Shown: positions 24,239 to 36,392 of the stretch, piece after piece
Layout: every line of letters starts with the position of its first letter
How positions within the stretch are numbered: position 1 is the stretch's first letter
Source of the DNA: Paramecium sonneborni
Taxonomy: Eukaryota > Ciliophora > Oligohymenophorea > Peniculida > Parameciidae
NCBI GenBank assembly: GCA_905182985.1
Contig: CAJJDN010000176.1
Span: 124,001 to 188,000 of the forward strand
Length of the DNA: 64,000 nucleotides
Reading direction: 5' to 3'
Position numbers and translations under genes: made by a program
The notes under the pieces: generated by a model
Database searches by the model: none
What the model saw: the letters and a program-made list of their open reading frames with translations, nothing else
Told to the model about the DNA's origin: nothing

Positions 24239-27200
24239 ATGAATAGATTATTAAGAGTTTCAAGTGCCACAACTCTTAAAAAAAATGAACTACTCAATCA
24301 AAAATTATATGATGAAGCCAATCGATTATTGACAAGTCTTTAAGTTATTCCAGCCTTATAAAAATTTAAAGAATGTTTAATCATTTGATTTTCAATATTT
24401 AGATATCGAACGTATGAAGGTCTAACACAGTTACGATAGTCCTCTCTTTGATTTTAAAGGTATCATTGATAAGATTTGTAATTTTGCTTTAAGATTACAG
24501 GAAAGTTCAGGAAAATCTGAACTTCCAATCTTAATCCTCTAATGGGCTGAAGACATTACTAAACATACTTTACTTATGTATACAAAAACCTTAATAATAG
24601 CAAAGAAGTATAACGCTATTAAGTTATGGCATATAAAAAAGCTGGATAAGAAACCGTGTAAGTTACAGAAAAAACTCCAAGGAAAATTGTACTTACATCT
24701 CCTAAATAATTATAAATTGTTAAAAGTGAACCTAAACTTAAAACTTTCTATTTTAGAGGAAATCCTTCCAATCATTCTATTAAATAATTAAGTGATGCTG
24801 TTGATGAACAATAATTATTTTATAAATCATCAATTCCATAAGCATAATTGAACAAAAATTAATAAATATCATCACCATAAATACAATAAAATAAAAGTAA
24901 TTTAATATAATTGCCACATCCATAATAAAATAAAAATGAATTAATATCATTGCCGTAAACACAATAAAATAAAAAGAAAACTTTTGTTATTAAAAAAAAT
25001 AAATTTAATGAAACCAAAGATGATAAAGAAGAAAAATCTATGATTGATGATAAAACAGAATAAAAATAAGAATAAAAAAATGAAAAATTTGAATGGAGTA
25101 GTTCTGAAGAGGAAAATCATGATAATTAAGTAATTTAACCAACTTAAATTATATTAATTGAAGAAAAAAAAGCTAAAGAACTTAGAATCAAATTTTTAAT
25201 TAGTGAATTATAGTTGAAATTTGAACCAAGAGTTATTGAAATCAAAAAAACTAAGGATTAAATTGTTTATCCAATTTAAGCTATTGTAAAATTATAAAAT
25301 CATTGGAGAAGAAAAGCTGCCTAAAAAAAATTAGAAATATTGAAGAGAGAAGAAAAGAGAAGAAAACTTTAAGAAAGATATGAAGAACTTATTAAAAAGA
25401 TTTAACTTTGGTTTAGGAAGTTAAGAATATAAAGAAAGTTTAGAGATATTGCTTATTAATTATTGGATGTTAAAAGAAGAACAATCTTTCCTAAAAAATA
25501 ATATTTTAGTGCAATTCTTATATAGAGACATATAAGAAAATGTATAGCAGTAAACAGATTTGTTAAACAATCAGCATAAACAGATAATTTAATCAGAAAG
25601 AAATTAATAACATTTCATGTTAAAAATGTATCTGATAAAATCTAAAATAAATTATTTATTTTTTAGTTAACTTGGAATGAATAAAAATTTAAATTTAAAT
25701 TATAAGCTTATGCTAAAAAAAAATGTGATAGAGCACTTTTAAAACCTTTCATTATTGAAATAAATGAAAAGGATTTCTTTTATATTTTTGCTAGAATAAT
25801 AGAATATTAAGATGCATTATAAGCAGAAATAGAACCAAATTAAATTCATCTTTAAGCCATTTAATATTGTTGTCAAATAAGTTAATCATTTATTTAAATT
25901 GTTGAGCATTCTTACAATTTGAAACTTGATAAAATTCATGTAATAAAATATTTAGCAAGAATACAATTTGAAGATTTAGTTTATATGGACGATTAATCAA
26001 ATTTATAAGTAGCTGGTTTTACAGATTTTTAATATAGTGATATGTATCAAGTAATTTAAGAGTAATAGAAATTGAAATTGGAAGTGATGCATAAAATTGG
26101 TCATCATTTAGAACTTATTGTATTTTTATAAAGTCAATTTAAAGCAAGAAATGCAATAAATACAATGAGATTTAAAGTGAATAGGAGAAGACATATTAAA
26201 GCATAATTTGGATTGAGTTTTAAATTAGGATATAGTCAAGTATTTATAAATGATTAAGATGAAATTTTTGCAAAGGTGATTTATGATCGTAAGTGGCAAA
26301 TAACAAATAAATTGAAAATTAGTTAATTGATAACAAAGTAATTAGGATTTCCATGTAGAGAGAATTTTTTTGATATTTATTAAATATCTGGAAATAATAT
26401 AATTTATACAGAAGAAGGATAATATTGGATTCATAAAGAATTGGAAGCAACATAAAAAAAAAAGCAATTTTCATTTTCATAAATAGAGAGTTGTGTAAGA
26501 TTGATTCAAAAATCAATGAGATAACATTTATGTTAAAAAGAGTATATAATAAAAAAGAATACAAGACAATTTTAATTTTATAAAAATGAAGTAAAATGTA
26601 CAAGTCTAGTAAAGAAAGTAATAGTTTCAGGTGAATAGCCTGCTAGGGCATTTTTTATGAATTTTTCATTAATAGAAGATACAGTGACAAATGAATAATC
26701 AATAAGTATAGATGTAAGATCTTTGGAACATAAGTTTCCTTCTGATTATATTCATCCATATAAGTAACCATTATATAGTGAGATGTCAATTGGAGAATTG
26801 ACAATGATAGGATAGAGAATGATGATGATTGGAAAAGTAATGTAAATAAAAGGATCTTTAAGGTTTGATGTTAGAAATCTTATGGAAGTATAGGGAATGT
26901 TATTAAATGAATAAGATTATGATTAAAAGAAATCTTTAGAAAAAAAGGATGATACATTATAAGCAAGAAAATTATGGAATACACATATGAGAAAATCATG
27001 GATTCAAGATTAGAACATAGAAATGGATATTAATATTTTAGATAGAGTAAAATAAAAGTAGATAAAAAATAAGAAGAAGACGAATTAACATATGGCAGTT
27101 TTGTTTATTAGATCTAATTATGCTGATTGGAGACGTAATTATTTTAAATGTTAAATGGATAAAATTGATGTAAAATGTTATGATCAAGAATCAATTTCTA

Positions 27201-30200
27201 ATTATGTTCGTGAATTCAAATATGAAAGTTAGTATGGATATGGGAATCTAGATGATGGATAATATAATTTAGATTTTTTATAAATAAGGAAAGATGAATA
27301 TGATTAGAGAGAATAAAGAAAGGCTTAAGAGGAATTAGAACGTAAGTAGAAAGAGTAATAATAGAAAGATGAAGAAAACAGAAGAATTTAAAAAGAGAAG
27401 GAATCGCGTATTTAAATATTTTAGGAATACTGTGTTATTACTTCATAAAGAATACTTGTTAGAATTATTTTTAATAAATAAACTAAACAATTAGAAGTCG
27501 AAGGAAAAACTGAAATGAATATTAGTTTAAGATGTAATATAGATATTCTTAGTGTATTAAATGGAGAAGTGGAAATGGAATTCCTTAAATAGAATTTGAG
27601 TCAAAGTGTTGTTAAATACTTATAAATCGATGATGGAATATTCAGTTTTGTAAGTGATTTTAGAGCATAGGAATAATTATTGATTGAGTAAGAAATTTGG
27701 AAAGCTAAACAAAATCGTAAACCTAATATGGAAAATGTTGAAGGAGAAATATATAATTTAATTGATGTTTTTATAAATCTAAATAAAAGTAAATCTATGT
27801 ATGAAAATTTAATTGAAAATAAATATTAAGCAGTTGTTATTAGATCAAAGAAATGTCTTGATAGAGTTCATGAATATATCATTAATCTTAGTGATTAATA
27901 ATTAATATTTACAGTCTATTTTGATGATTCACCAGAAATGTTTAAAACTCATATCATTCCAGCTAGAGATTTTGAAAATAATAGACTTATGAAAGTTATT
28001 AAAAATAGTCCTCCTTAAAAAATTGGAAAATTATTAACTCCATTAATGAATTATTTAGATGAAAATATTATTACTTATGAAAATCACACCACTAACTTTT
28101 TGGCAATCAAACCTTTATTAAGTTAAATATTTAAAAATTCTTTTGCTTTAAGAATATAAAGAGCTTTAAAAATTAAATCACAATTTGAGTATTACTTATA
28201 ATTCAGAAAAAGAAAATTGAAAAATATCTTTTTAATGAATCGTTATATATAAAAAGATAGTAAGTACATCAATATTATGTTCTTTTTAACTCAATATTCA
28301 ATTAAAATTGTTTTTCAATAATTAAATGAAATTGATGGCAATGGAAATATGGTAGATAAAAAAGTTAAAAAAATATATTTTTTAAATCTATTAGATCAAA
28401 AACTTGATCAAAAAGAATTTGAAAATGTTAAAGATAAATGGATCGAAAATAAAGGTGTTCATTTACCTTAATATTATGAATAAACATATAAACCTCTTAT
28501 TGAATATATCATTCGTATAATTAGAGTAGAAAATCCTTTTGAAATATCTTTTGAAAATGAATTCAAAGTTACAGAAATGAAAGAACCACTTAAAAAAATA
28601 AAAAATGATACCTAATTTTATAGCATGATTTAAGCAATCACCAAATTATAAGTACATTACAAAACTAGAAAAGATATGTAAATTTATAATCTTAAAGTTT
28701 AATGTACAGACAAATCACTTGTAAGATAGATTGGTAAATAATTTAATCGAAGTTTTAAAATAATTCAAAATTAATATTATATTGTTAATATGTACAAAAT
28801 TCTATAAGGATATGAAACCTAAATAACTGTTGATTTAATTCACTATAAAGATAGAAGTACTCGATACAGAGGTATCCATATTTTAGATTCTACTGAAATG
28901 CTTAATATTGGATCTAATAAAATAGCTGAATATATAATCAATTAAGTTTATATTAAAGATGGTTTACTTCAATTTGAAAACAATTAATTTAAAACTGTTC
29001 AAGAAATAGAATAACCAAAAGAAGTTGCTGATTCTAAAAGTCCTGGATTAAGATTAGAAATCTAAAAGGCAGATTAAAATGAAATCGTAAATCATTATTA
29101 ACAAAATCAATCAGAAATTTACCCTGAAACTATTTACAATGTTGTATATACAGGTTAAGTCAAATAGAAATCTATTGCTTAAGACTCAAAGAATACTGTT
29201 CAAATCTCAGTTGAATTAAGTGATTTTAAGAAACTTTATCCATTTTTACATCAAGATGATAAGAAGGCAATGAAAACTATTAGTGATTCAATTATTGATT
29301 CTGTTAAAGTTGATAAATAAGGAAATGTTCTAATAAATGTATAGAAGATTAATCCATCCTTGATTTAAGTGGAGAATGGAAAGATTGAAATTTAAGATCA
29401 TATTCCTAGTAAATTCAAACCTGAAAGTTAAATGATTTTGGCAAAAAAAATAGTTTATTTTGGTAAGTAGAAATTCTTGATGAAAATTAGTGTACTTGAA
29501 AAAAGAGTTACAAAAATATAAGAAGATCCTGCTGATGCTGTGGAAAATCATTTTGAATCCTTATTTTAAGTTGCTGCCATGTCTCTTGATAAAAAAGATA
29601 AAGACAATGAAATTCCTTTTAATATTGAATGGGAATTATCCAGTGAAGATGCATAACAACTTACTCATCAAAAAGATAGAAAAGTTATTGCTAATGAATT
29701 GAGCAAACGTACTTTAATTGTTAAAGATAAATTTATATTTCTAGCTATTGATAAAAAAGATATTCAAAGACATCATTATTAAAATTGTATTCTATTTCTT
29801 GAAAAAGGAATTAGACCTATATAACATCAATTCAGAAATAGAAAAAGATTAATCAATTTTAGAGATTACAAATAAACTGTAAAATCATGGAAAGATTAAT
29901 ATGGATAACTATCTAATTCTGCTTCTCTCTACATTGATAATCTTTGTAGTGATTAATAATTTATAGTATTATCTGGTGAATATAAATCTAAAAGGCTTTT
30001 GTTCATTTGTTGGAATCTAGAAGATTTCGAAAAAAGAATGATTGAAATTCCTAAATAATAAGTAATACATTCAAATCTTATATTTATTAGTATTAAGAAC
30101 TATTCATGAAAAACAAAGATATAGCCATCAAATTATTAACTTCATATGTAGAATACAAAGATAATGAATTAGTTTTCAGACCTCCATAATTTTCAGAAAT

Positions 30201-30243
30201 TAAAAACAAACTAGAAATCCTGTCTAACTAATATTAAGAGTGA
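24239..30243 (+). CDS. Very large IQ-motif protein (1,974 aa)
   Basis: Four exons; introns 24375-24402 (28 nt), 24578-24600 (23 nt) and 30062-30090 (29 nt); the 5.46-kb third exon is open throughout and the total is exactly 1,975 codons. Residues ~325-435 contain calmodulin-binding IQ-type motifs (IQAIVKLQNHWRRKA, IQLWFRKLRIQRKF, ILIQRHIRKCIAVNRF), with another near SCVRLIQKSMRQHL. A Lys/Glu-rich coiled coil follows (REQRKAQEELERKQ). Residues ~180-225 hold short tandem repeats of QQNK-(S/N)-(N/E)-L-I. The rest shows repeated beta-rich stretches I cannot classify. No membrane segment. Likely a large cytoskeletal or ciliary scaffold regulated by calmodulin; that is inference. Begins 29 bp after AHI1. 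Confidence 0.85.
24838..24980 (+). repeat. In-gene short tandem repeat
   Basis: Two and a half imperfect copies of a ~54-60 nt unit (core cacaataaaataaaa, read QQNK) inside the IQ-protein gene, encoding a low-complexity Gln/Asn/Leu segment. Confidence 0.7.
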
Positions 30244-31047
30244 ATAATTCAAAATTAATCAGTAATATGGTGTTATTATTTTATTATCATTTTATTATAT
30301 CACTCTAAAATCTTACTAATTTAATAGTCTAATCTGTATATATATCTTTTTTTCTTTTATTCAATGATAAATTTTTTTTATAAAAATTTACATTATTTTA
30401 ATCATACATATTCTAAATATTTTGATGTTTCAATCTTTTTCTGAAAAAATTTATTGATAAAAACAAAGAGGAGCTCACCAAATTTGTTCTATTCAAAAAA
30501 AAAAAAGAATATATTTTTTAAACTAATTTCTTAAAATAAGAGAAAAAATAAAATAAATTTTAAATCATTTAGATTGGTTTATATACGATTATTTTAGAGT
30601 AATATTTAAAAATATTTTTATAAAATTAGTTCTCTAAAGCATATCTTTTATTTTTGAAAGAAATGTAATATTTTTTGTATTAACTATTTTCTCTATTTAA
30701 GGATGATATTTTTGGCCAATTCAAAGTTTATAAAAAAAAGCATGTAACAGCATAATTTGTTTAAATTATTCTTGCATTTTCTAAAAACATAAATATTATA
30801 AACTGGGTTATTTTTAAGAAGAAACTTTAGTAAATGTAAATTCGTTTAGTTGTATTTTCAGTCATCGATTAGATTTCTAAATAAAATTAAATTCCTTTTT
30901 TGGGATATTTTAAATATTAATTCTAAAATAATGAACGCAAATATAATATTAGAATAATCCATACAATAAATTATTTATGATACTATACACAACCCAACCA
31001 GTTTTATAATAAAATCATATTTAAAACTTATAGATATAAAAAATAAA
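30244..31047. other. Intergenic stretch between convergent genes
   Basis: About 800 bp between the ends of the IQ-protein gene and RRP9. One plus-strand frame from ~30700 to ~30980 lacks TGA (KDDIFGQFKVYKKKHVTAQF at its start), but no start, domain or splice context supports a gene. Confidence 0.4.
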
Positions 31048-32493
31048 TCATAAATATAACACAATTAAATTTTTGCTTTTGGTTGAAGTAATCCATCTTC
31101 CTAGACGATGCTCTTGACTCTCAACAGTAAGGATTTTATTATCAAATATATTAATATGATTAATGATACCAAACTAAATTAATATAATTTAAAATCTTAC
31201 ACTTTAAAGTGATCTAACTTTAGTGATTTATTTGTTTGTAACGTTATAAATATTAAGATTGTCATCAATTGATCCTGAAATTAAAAGATCACTATTATAA
31301 ATGGTTCCCTAAAAATTAAAAACAAATTTTTACCAAAGCAGTAATCCATTTATCACCATGAGGTTTTTATAATTCAAATAAAGGTTTTCTTTTTTTTACA
31401 TTCCATAAATTAATGTTAGAGTCAATAGAACCAGTTGCAAAAGTCTCAAGAGTGATAGCTCTAATGCAATCAATAGATTATTCATGTCCACTATATAAAA
31501 GTTATCCTCCTGATTTAGTTTTCCATTATATCATTTATCTATCATATCCACAACTTAAGAAATCATCAGCATTAAAGCAATCGATGTCATTTGCTTCTGT
31601 ACTATGTCCAAAACTTATTAATTACTTGTAAATATTACAATGTATCAATATAAGCTCTTTATGCAGCATCCCATTATATGAAAGTTCTATCACAAGAGAT
31701 ACTACATAAATTATTTGAATTATATCCAAATTTAACTCCATAAATTGGGGCTTTATGATGTTTGAGTGTTTCAATCAGTTTATTTGATGTTGTATCCCAT
31801 AATTTAATTGAATGATCTTTACCAGCACTAGCTAAAATTTTGCCATCAAAATTTAATGATATAGATAAAACTTCATCATAATGTCCATCTCCATGTTTGC
31901 CTACTTCTCTCTAAATGAATTCTTTCTTTTTTGTTTCTAAATCCCCTAAAATTTAACATCAATTTTATTACATTTAATGATACTTGAATCTTTAGAACTG
32001 GAATACATATGTTTGCCAAATTCATCCACTTAAGTACATGTAATAGCTCGTAAATGACCTTTATAGATTTCTCTATTGAATTCTCGATCAAATTTCTGGA
32101 TTTATGATTAGTATATCGTATGTTTTTCAGCAAACTAACATTACAATTATTAAGTACTTTTTCAAGGAGAGCTACGTTTAATCTTTTATCTTCATCATTC
32201 ATATGAATGTCATGATGATCTTGAAAAAAATCATCATTTTTGGATTACAATTCTTATTTAGTTTGTTATAAAATTTATTTAGCTAATCTAAGTCTTCTGT
32301 TATCTTCAGTCTCATCAATCTCGCTATCACTTTTATCTGAGATATTTTATGGTTTTTAATTTTCTAATTCATCCAAGTATTCTGAATCGATTGATTCATC
32401 ATCATCAATTTTTTATTTTTTGGTTTACTTAGGATTAGCTATTTTGGGTTTTTTTATTTTTTTGACAGCCTTTTTAATTGTGTTTTTAGGCAT
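31048..32493 (-). CDS. RRP9: RRP9 / U3-55K, U3 snoRNP WD40 protein
   Basis: 439 residues, six exons; introns 32135-32157, 31946-31971, 31614-31638 (ending AAG), 31309-31333 and 31174-31200; the exon total is exactly 440 codons. RRP9 binds the U3 snoRNA box B/C motif and acts in pre-18S rRNA processing in the nucleolus. The N-terminus is Lys-rich, followed by acidic segments and the family signature ETEDNRRLRLAKQIL. Seven WD40 blades follow, e.g. YKGHLRAITCT, SSKDSSIIKWD, ASAGKDHSIKLWD and GHEQSIDCIRA. The C-terminal ESQEHRLGRWI matches the conserved end of RRP9. It diverges from nothing: the next minus gene ends 76 bp upstream. Confidence 0.92.
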
Positions 32494-32568
32494 AGTTAAA
32501 ATTTACAACAAATTAAATATAAATATATAAATATATATAATATAAATATAAATATAAAAAGTAAAAAT

Positions 32569-32952
32569 TCAATGTATTTTTTTATTTTTTGAATTGTTAT
32601 GTATGGATTAATATTGATTATTGATATCTAATTCATTCTTTAGATAACGAAGTTTCTTGTAATAACGATTCTTGATCATATTCATAGTTTTTCCAGGGAA
32701 ATACTTAACAATCTTATTAAAATTAGGTCCATATAATGATACTAATTTAAGGATTTCTTTGTCTTCATCTTTAGTAAAATTATGTTTTTGAAATGTTTAT
32801 TTATGTATTTGATTTTAAGTGGATTGTTGAATACAAAGAGTCATGAGATATTCAAGTGAAGACTCATCTTAAATAGGATTTCTGGATATAGAAGAACAAA
32901 ATTACTTTAATTGATCATCATAAATGAACATTTAATAAGTATTGGTTGTCAT
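32569..32952 (-). CDS. Small single-repeat Myb/SANT protein (copy 1)
   Basis: 127 residues in one exon; ATG 32952, TGA 32571-32569. The C-terminal half is a Myb/SANT repeat: FTKDEDKEILKLVSLYG then FNKIVKYFPGKTMNMIKNRY, with the spaced aromatic residues of the fold (the first conserved Trp is replaced by Phe). The N-terminal half is unstructured. Probably a DNA- or chromatin-binding factor. It lies in the contig-overlap duplication, so this and 33733-34116 most likely represent one locus. Confidence 0.8.
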
Positions 32953-33019
32953 GAATGCAATAATAATTTAAATAATGATCAAATATTGTTAATAATTATA
33001 ATGTATCATATGTTATAAT

Positions 33020-33687
33020 TCATTTTGGAAACAAAGCAATGTTATTTTCAATGAATTAGTAAAATTATTCAAAATTGACCATTTGTTGTTAAAAGCTATA
33101 TTCAGTTACAATATCTTCAGCCTCCTACTCAGAAAAGAAACTCATAAGATATTCTTTAAATTATGTAAGTGTCATAACTTCATTTTATTGAGGATACATA
33201 TCTCCAGTTTCAAGAGCATATTAATTGAATCCAGAATAATTACAAAGATCATTATATCTAATGGTATCAATTAATGTATTGTTTAATTTAAAATATTTAT
33301 CAACCATTAGAACCATATACCATAAGGGTAAATTGCAATCAACATATTTTTTAAGATCCATCAATTGATTAATATTAATACTGCTGCTTTCAGTTTTGCT
33401 TAGTAATTTACGTACAATCTTTTATTCATATTCTTTTAATGCCTCATTCATATCTTTAGGTTAAGGTAATTATTAATTTTGATTCTACTATTATTGTCTT
33501 TCTTATGATTGATCATCTTAATCTTCTTCTTCTTAAGATCCCGATTGCTCATTTAATTCTAATTCTAAATCTTCCTCTTCTTCTGAATCTATAGGAACTT
33601 ATATTAAATTAGGATTCTCAATCAATTATTTTTTATATTACTCAACTGCTTATTTTACATACTTTTCTTTTTCATTATTAATAAGAG
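33020..33687 (-). CDS. 3' fragment of multi-pass membrane protein gene (duplicated copy)
   Basis: C-terminal ~222 codons of the membrane protein described at 34184-36392, cut off at the N base. Identical to the corresponding part of the full copy. It is not an independent gene: its truncation coincides exactly with the contig end. Confidence 0.85.
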
Positions 33688-33688
33688 N
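33688..33688. other. Assembly gap (single N)
   Basis: One N with the same 1.16 kb on both sides; a scaffolding join of two contigs that actually overlap. Confidence 0.95.
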
Positions 33689-34851
33689 ATATAAATATAT
33701 ATAATATAAATATAAATATAAAAAGTAAAAATTCAATGTATTTTTTTATTTTTTGAATTGTTATGTATGGATTAATATTGATTATTGATATCTAATTCAT
33801 TCTTTAGATAACGAAGTTTCTTGTAATAACGATTCTTGATCATATTCATAGTTTTTCCAGGGAAATACTTAACAATCTTATTAAAATTAGGTCCATATAA
33901 TGATACTAATTTAAGGATTTCTTTGTCTTCATCTTTAGTAAAATTATGTTTTTGAAATGTTTATTTATGTATTTGATTTTAAGTGGATTGTTGAATACAA
34001 AGAGTCATGAGATATTCAAGTGAAGACTCATCTTAAATAGGATTTCTGGATATAGAAGAACAAAATTACTTTAATTGATCATCATAAATGAACATTTAAT
34101 AAGTATTGGTTGTCATGAATGCAATAATAATTTAAATAATGATCAAATATTGTTAATAATTATAATGTATCATATGTTATAATTCATTTTGGAAACAAAG
34201 CAATGTTATTTTCAATGAATTAGTAAAATTATTCAAAATTGACCATTTGTTGTTAAAAGCTATATTCAGTTACAATATCTTCAGCCTCCTACTCAGAAAA
34301 GAAACTCATAAGATATTCTTTAAATTATGTAAGTGTCATAACTTCATTTTATTGAGGATACATATCTCCAGTTTCAAGAGCATATTAATTGAATCCAGAA
34401 TAATTACAAAGATCATTATATCTAATGGTATCAATTAATGTATTGTTTAATTTAAAATATTTATCAACCATTAGAACCATATACCATAAGGGTAAATTGC
34501 AATCAACATATTTTTTAAGATCCATCAATTGATTAATATTAATACTGCTGCTTTCAGTTTTGCTTAGTAATTTACGTACAATCTTTTATTCATATTCTTT
34601 TAATGCCTCATTCATATCTTTAGGTTAAGGTAATTATTAATTTTGATTCTACTATTATTGTCTTTCTTATGATTGATCATCTTAATCTTCTTCTTCTTAA
34701 GATCCCGATTGCTCATTTAATTCTAATTCTAAATCTTCCTCTTCTTCTGAATCTATAGGAACTTATATTAAATTAGGATTCTCAATCAATTATTTTTTAT
34801 ATTACTCAACTGCTTATTTTACATACTTTTCTTTTTCATTATTAATAAGAG
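33689..34851. repeat. Artefactual contig overlap, copy 2
   Basis: Second copy of 32525-33687. Beyond 34851 the sequence continues into the rest of the membrane-protein gene, so this copy is the one with intact context on its right. Confidence 0.92.
33733..34116 (-). CDS. Small single-repeat Myb/SANT protein (copy 2)
   Basis: Same 127-residue reading frame as 32569-32952, shifted by 1,164 bp. The gene upstream ends (TGA 34186-34184) 67 bp before this start on the same strand. Myb/SANT repeat as described for copy 1; probably the same locus. Confidence 0.8.
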
Positions 34852-36392
34852 AGGTAAATGCATATTTTATAAGCTATTATTAACCAACAGTTAAAGAATA
34901 TTAATCTTTTTCTTAATTCTATTCTTAGTCTTAATCTTAATTTTCATTTTCTTCTTAATGTTATTCTGAATCTTATTCATTTACTTAATGATGATGATGA
35001 TTACCCTATTCCTCTTCTTTACGATTACAAAATCTTAAATAATGAGATACTTTTTCTAACAAACATTGTCTATTGTATTGAGATTCTGCACATACTTTAA
35101 ATGGATCTGCTACTAAATGTGTATAACTTAATACTTTAACAATCATTGGTGTTAAAATAGTTACATTTATTGATGCTATTGATACAAAAACTGATAACCA
35201 TGTATGTTCAAGAATTGAATTATTCACTCTATGTGCATAAAACAACCAAGAGAACCAAAAGATTTAGATAAAAATAAAGGAGTGTAATAATCTCAAATTG
35301 AAATGTTTTGATCCAATTACTTATTATAATCTAGATTTGTTCTTTTACAATGGTAAATTGATATAAGGTGGTGTTTAAATTCCACGAAATTGCTAAGTTG
35401 CAGGGCTATATTTATATGGAGTGTCTATCTTTGTATAAATTTAATATAGGTTGTTTTTTTACACCCAATAATATAAAAGTAATACTATAGTAATTAGTAT
35501 AGATGAGAAGACATAGGTTAGAAAAAAACAAAGGATAATCGGTATTATACTGAATGAGTTGATTCTTAAGATTTATGTATAGATTTTACGTTGGTTCAAA
35601 TTCAAATATTATGCAAAATTGAAATCCTTCCTCAAAATCCTAGAATTTATCACTGGAATATCAATAGGTTAAATAAACTATTATCTGATTGAATGATATT
35701 GCACTTTCTCTTGTATTATATAAGTGTTTGAATCATTATACAAGTACATATTCTCATACAATCTATGCGTTTATTCTGCATCTAATTGTTCAAATTCTTC
35801 ATTTATAGAATTTTAATGCTACCACAAAAAAGTAAATACAACTCCTACACCAAACCACACTATTATAAATGTCACAATTTGCATTAAGAATTTATCTAGA
35901 TCTACATAATATAGAACTCCATAAATATTCAATTTTTGCTTAATAGAACTACTTGACATATAATTGAATACCAATATTATAAACACCATTGGTAACATTA
36001 ATGCTGAATCTCTAAAATCTTATAATTATGTCTAATTACTTTAACATGTATTTCAACAATCTTATATCAATCTTATTCATTAACCATCTAATTATCGTTA
36101 AAACCATGAACATCAATAATATTAAAATCAACCCATTAAAAGTAACAGTCTTAGTTTATGAACTAACTTTTTTTGTTGCTAATCTATCTTAAATTTGAGT
36201 GTCATTCAAATCAGCTACTGATTCAATCATGTCAGGTATTATTTCTATTAAAACTTGATCTAAATTGGGTTCAAAAGTATACACATCAGCGTAGTGTTAT
36301 AATTTATTCATTATAATATTAGTAAATGATAAATAATATATTAATTCATTCATATTAACTTAATTGATCAAATAATCCTCGAAATTCTTCAT
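34184..36392 (-). CDS. Multi-pass membrane protein with acidic Gln-rich loop
   Basis: Open from at least 36392 (ATG) to TGA 34186-34184 with one intron, 36012-36039 (28 nt): 726 residues. Hydrophobic segments: NGLILILLMFMVLTIIRWLM, ALMLPMVFIILVFNYM, FLMQIVTFIIVWFGVGVVFT, then after ~110 soluble residues IIPIILCFFLTYVFSSILIT, LLHSFIFIQIFWFSWLFYA and WLSVFVSIASINVTI. A His/Gln/Glu-rich loop and a soluble C-terminal domain follow. I do not recognise the family; a distant resemblance to polycystin-type channels was considered and not supported. The true N-terminus probably lies further upstream, where coding-like sequence is interrupted by TGA codons. Confidence 0.7.

Larger units (their letters stand above)
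32525..33687. repeat. Artefactual contig overlap, copy 1
   Basis: 1,163 bp that recur, identical as far as I compared, at 33689-34851 (offset 1,164) directly after a single N. It ends exactly at the N, as expected for unmerged overlapping contig ends. Confidence 0.92.

Noticed and set aside
32569..34116. A genuine tandem pair of small Myb genes
   Set aside because: The copies lie in an identical 1.16-kb repeat broken by an N; unmerged contig overlap is the simpler explanation.
33083..34438. Identical plus-strand 63-codon ORFs in both repeat copies
   Set aside because: They lie antisense inside the membrane-protein gene and are only repeated because of the contig overlap.
34184..36392. Polycystin or meckelin identity for the multi-pass membrane protein
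   Set aside because: Helix spacing and loops do not match meckelin, and no polycystin pore or extracellular motif was found.
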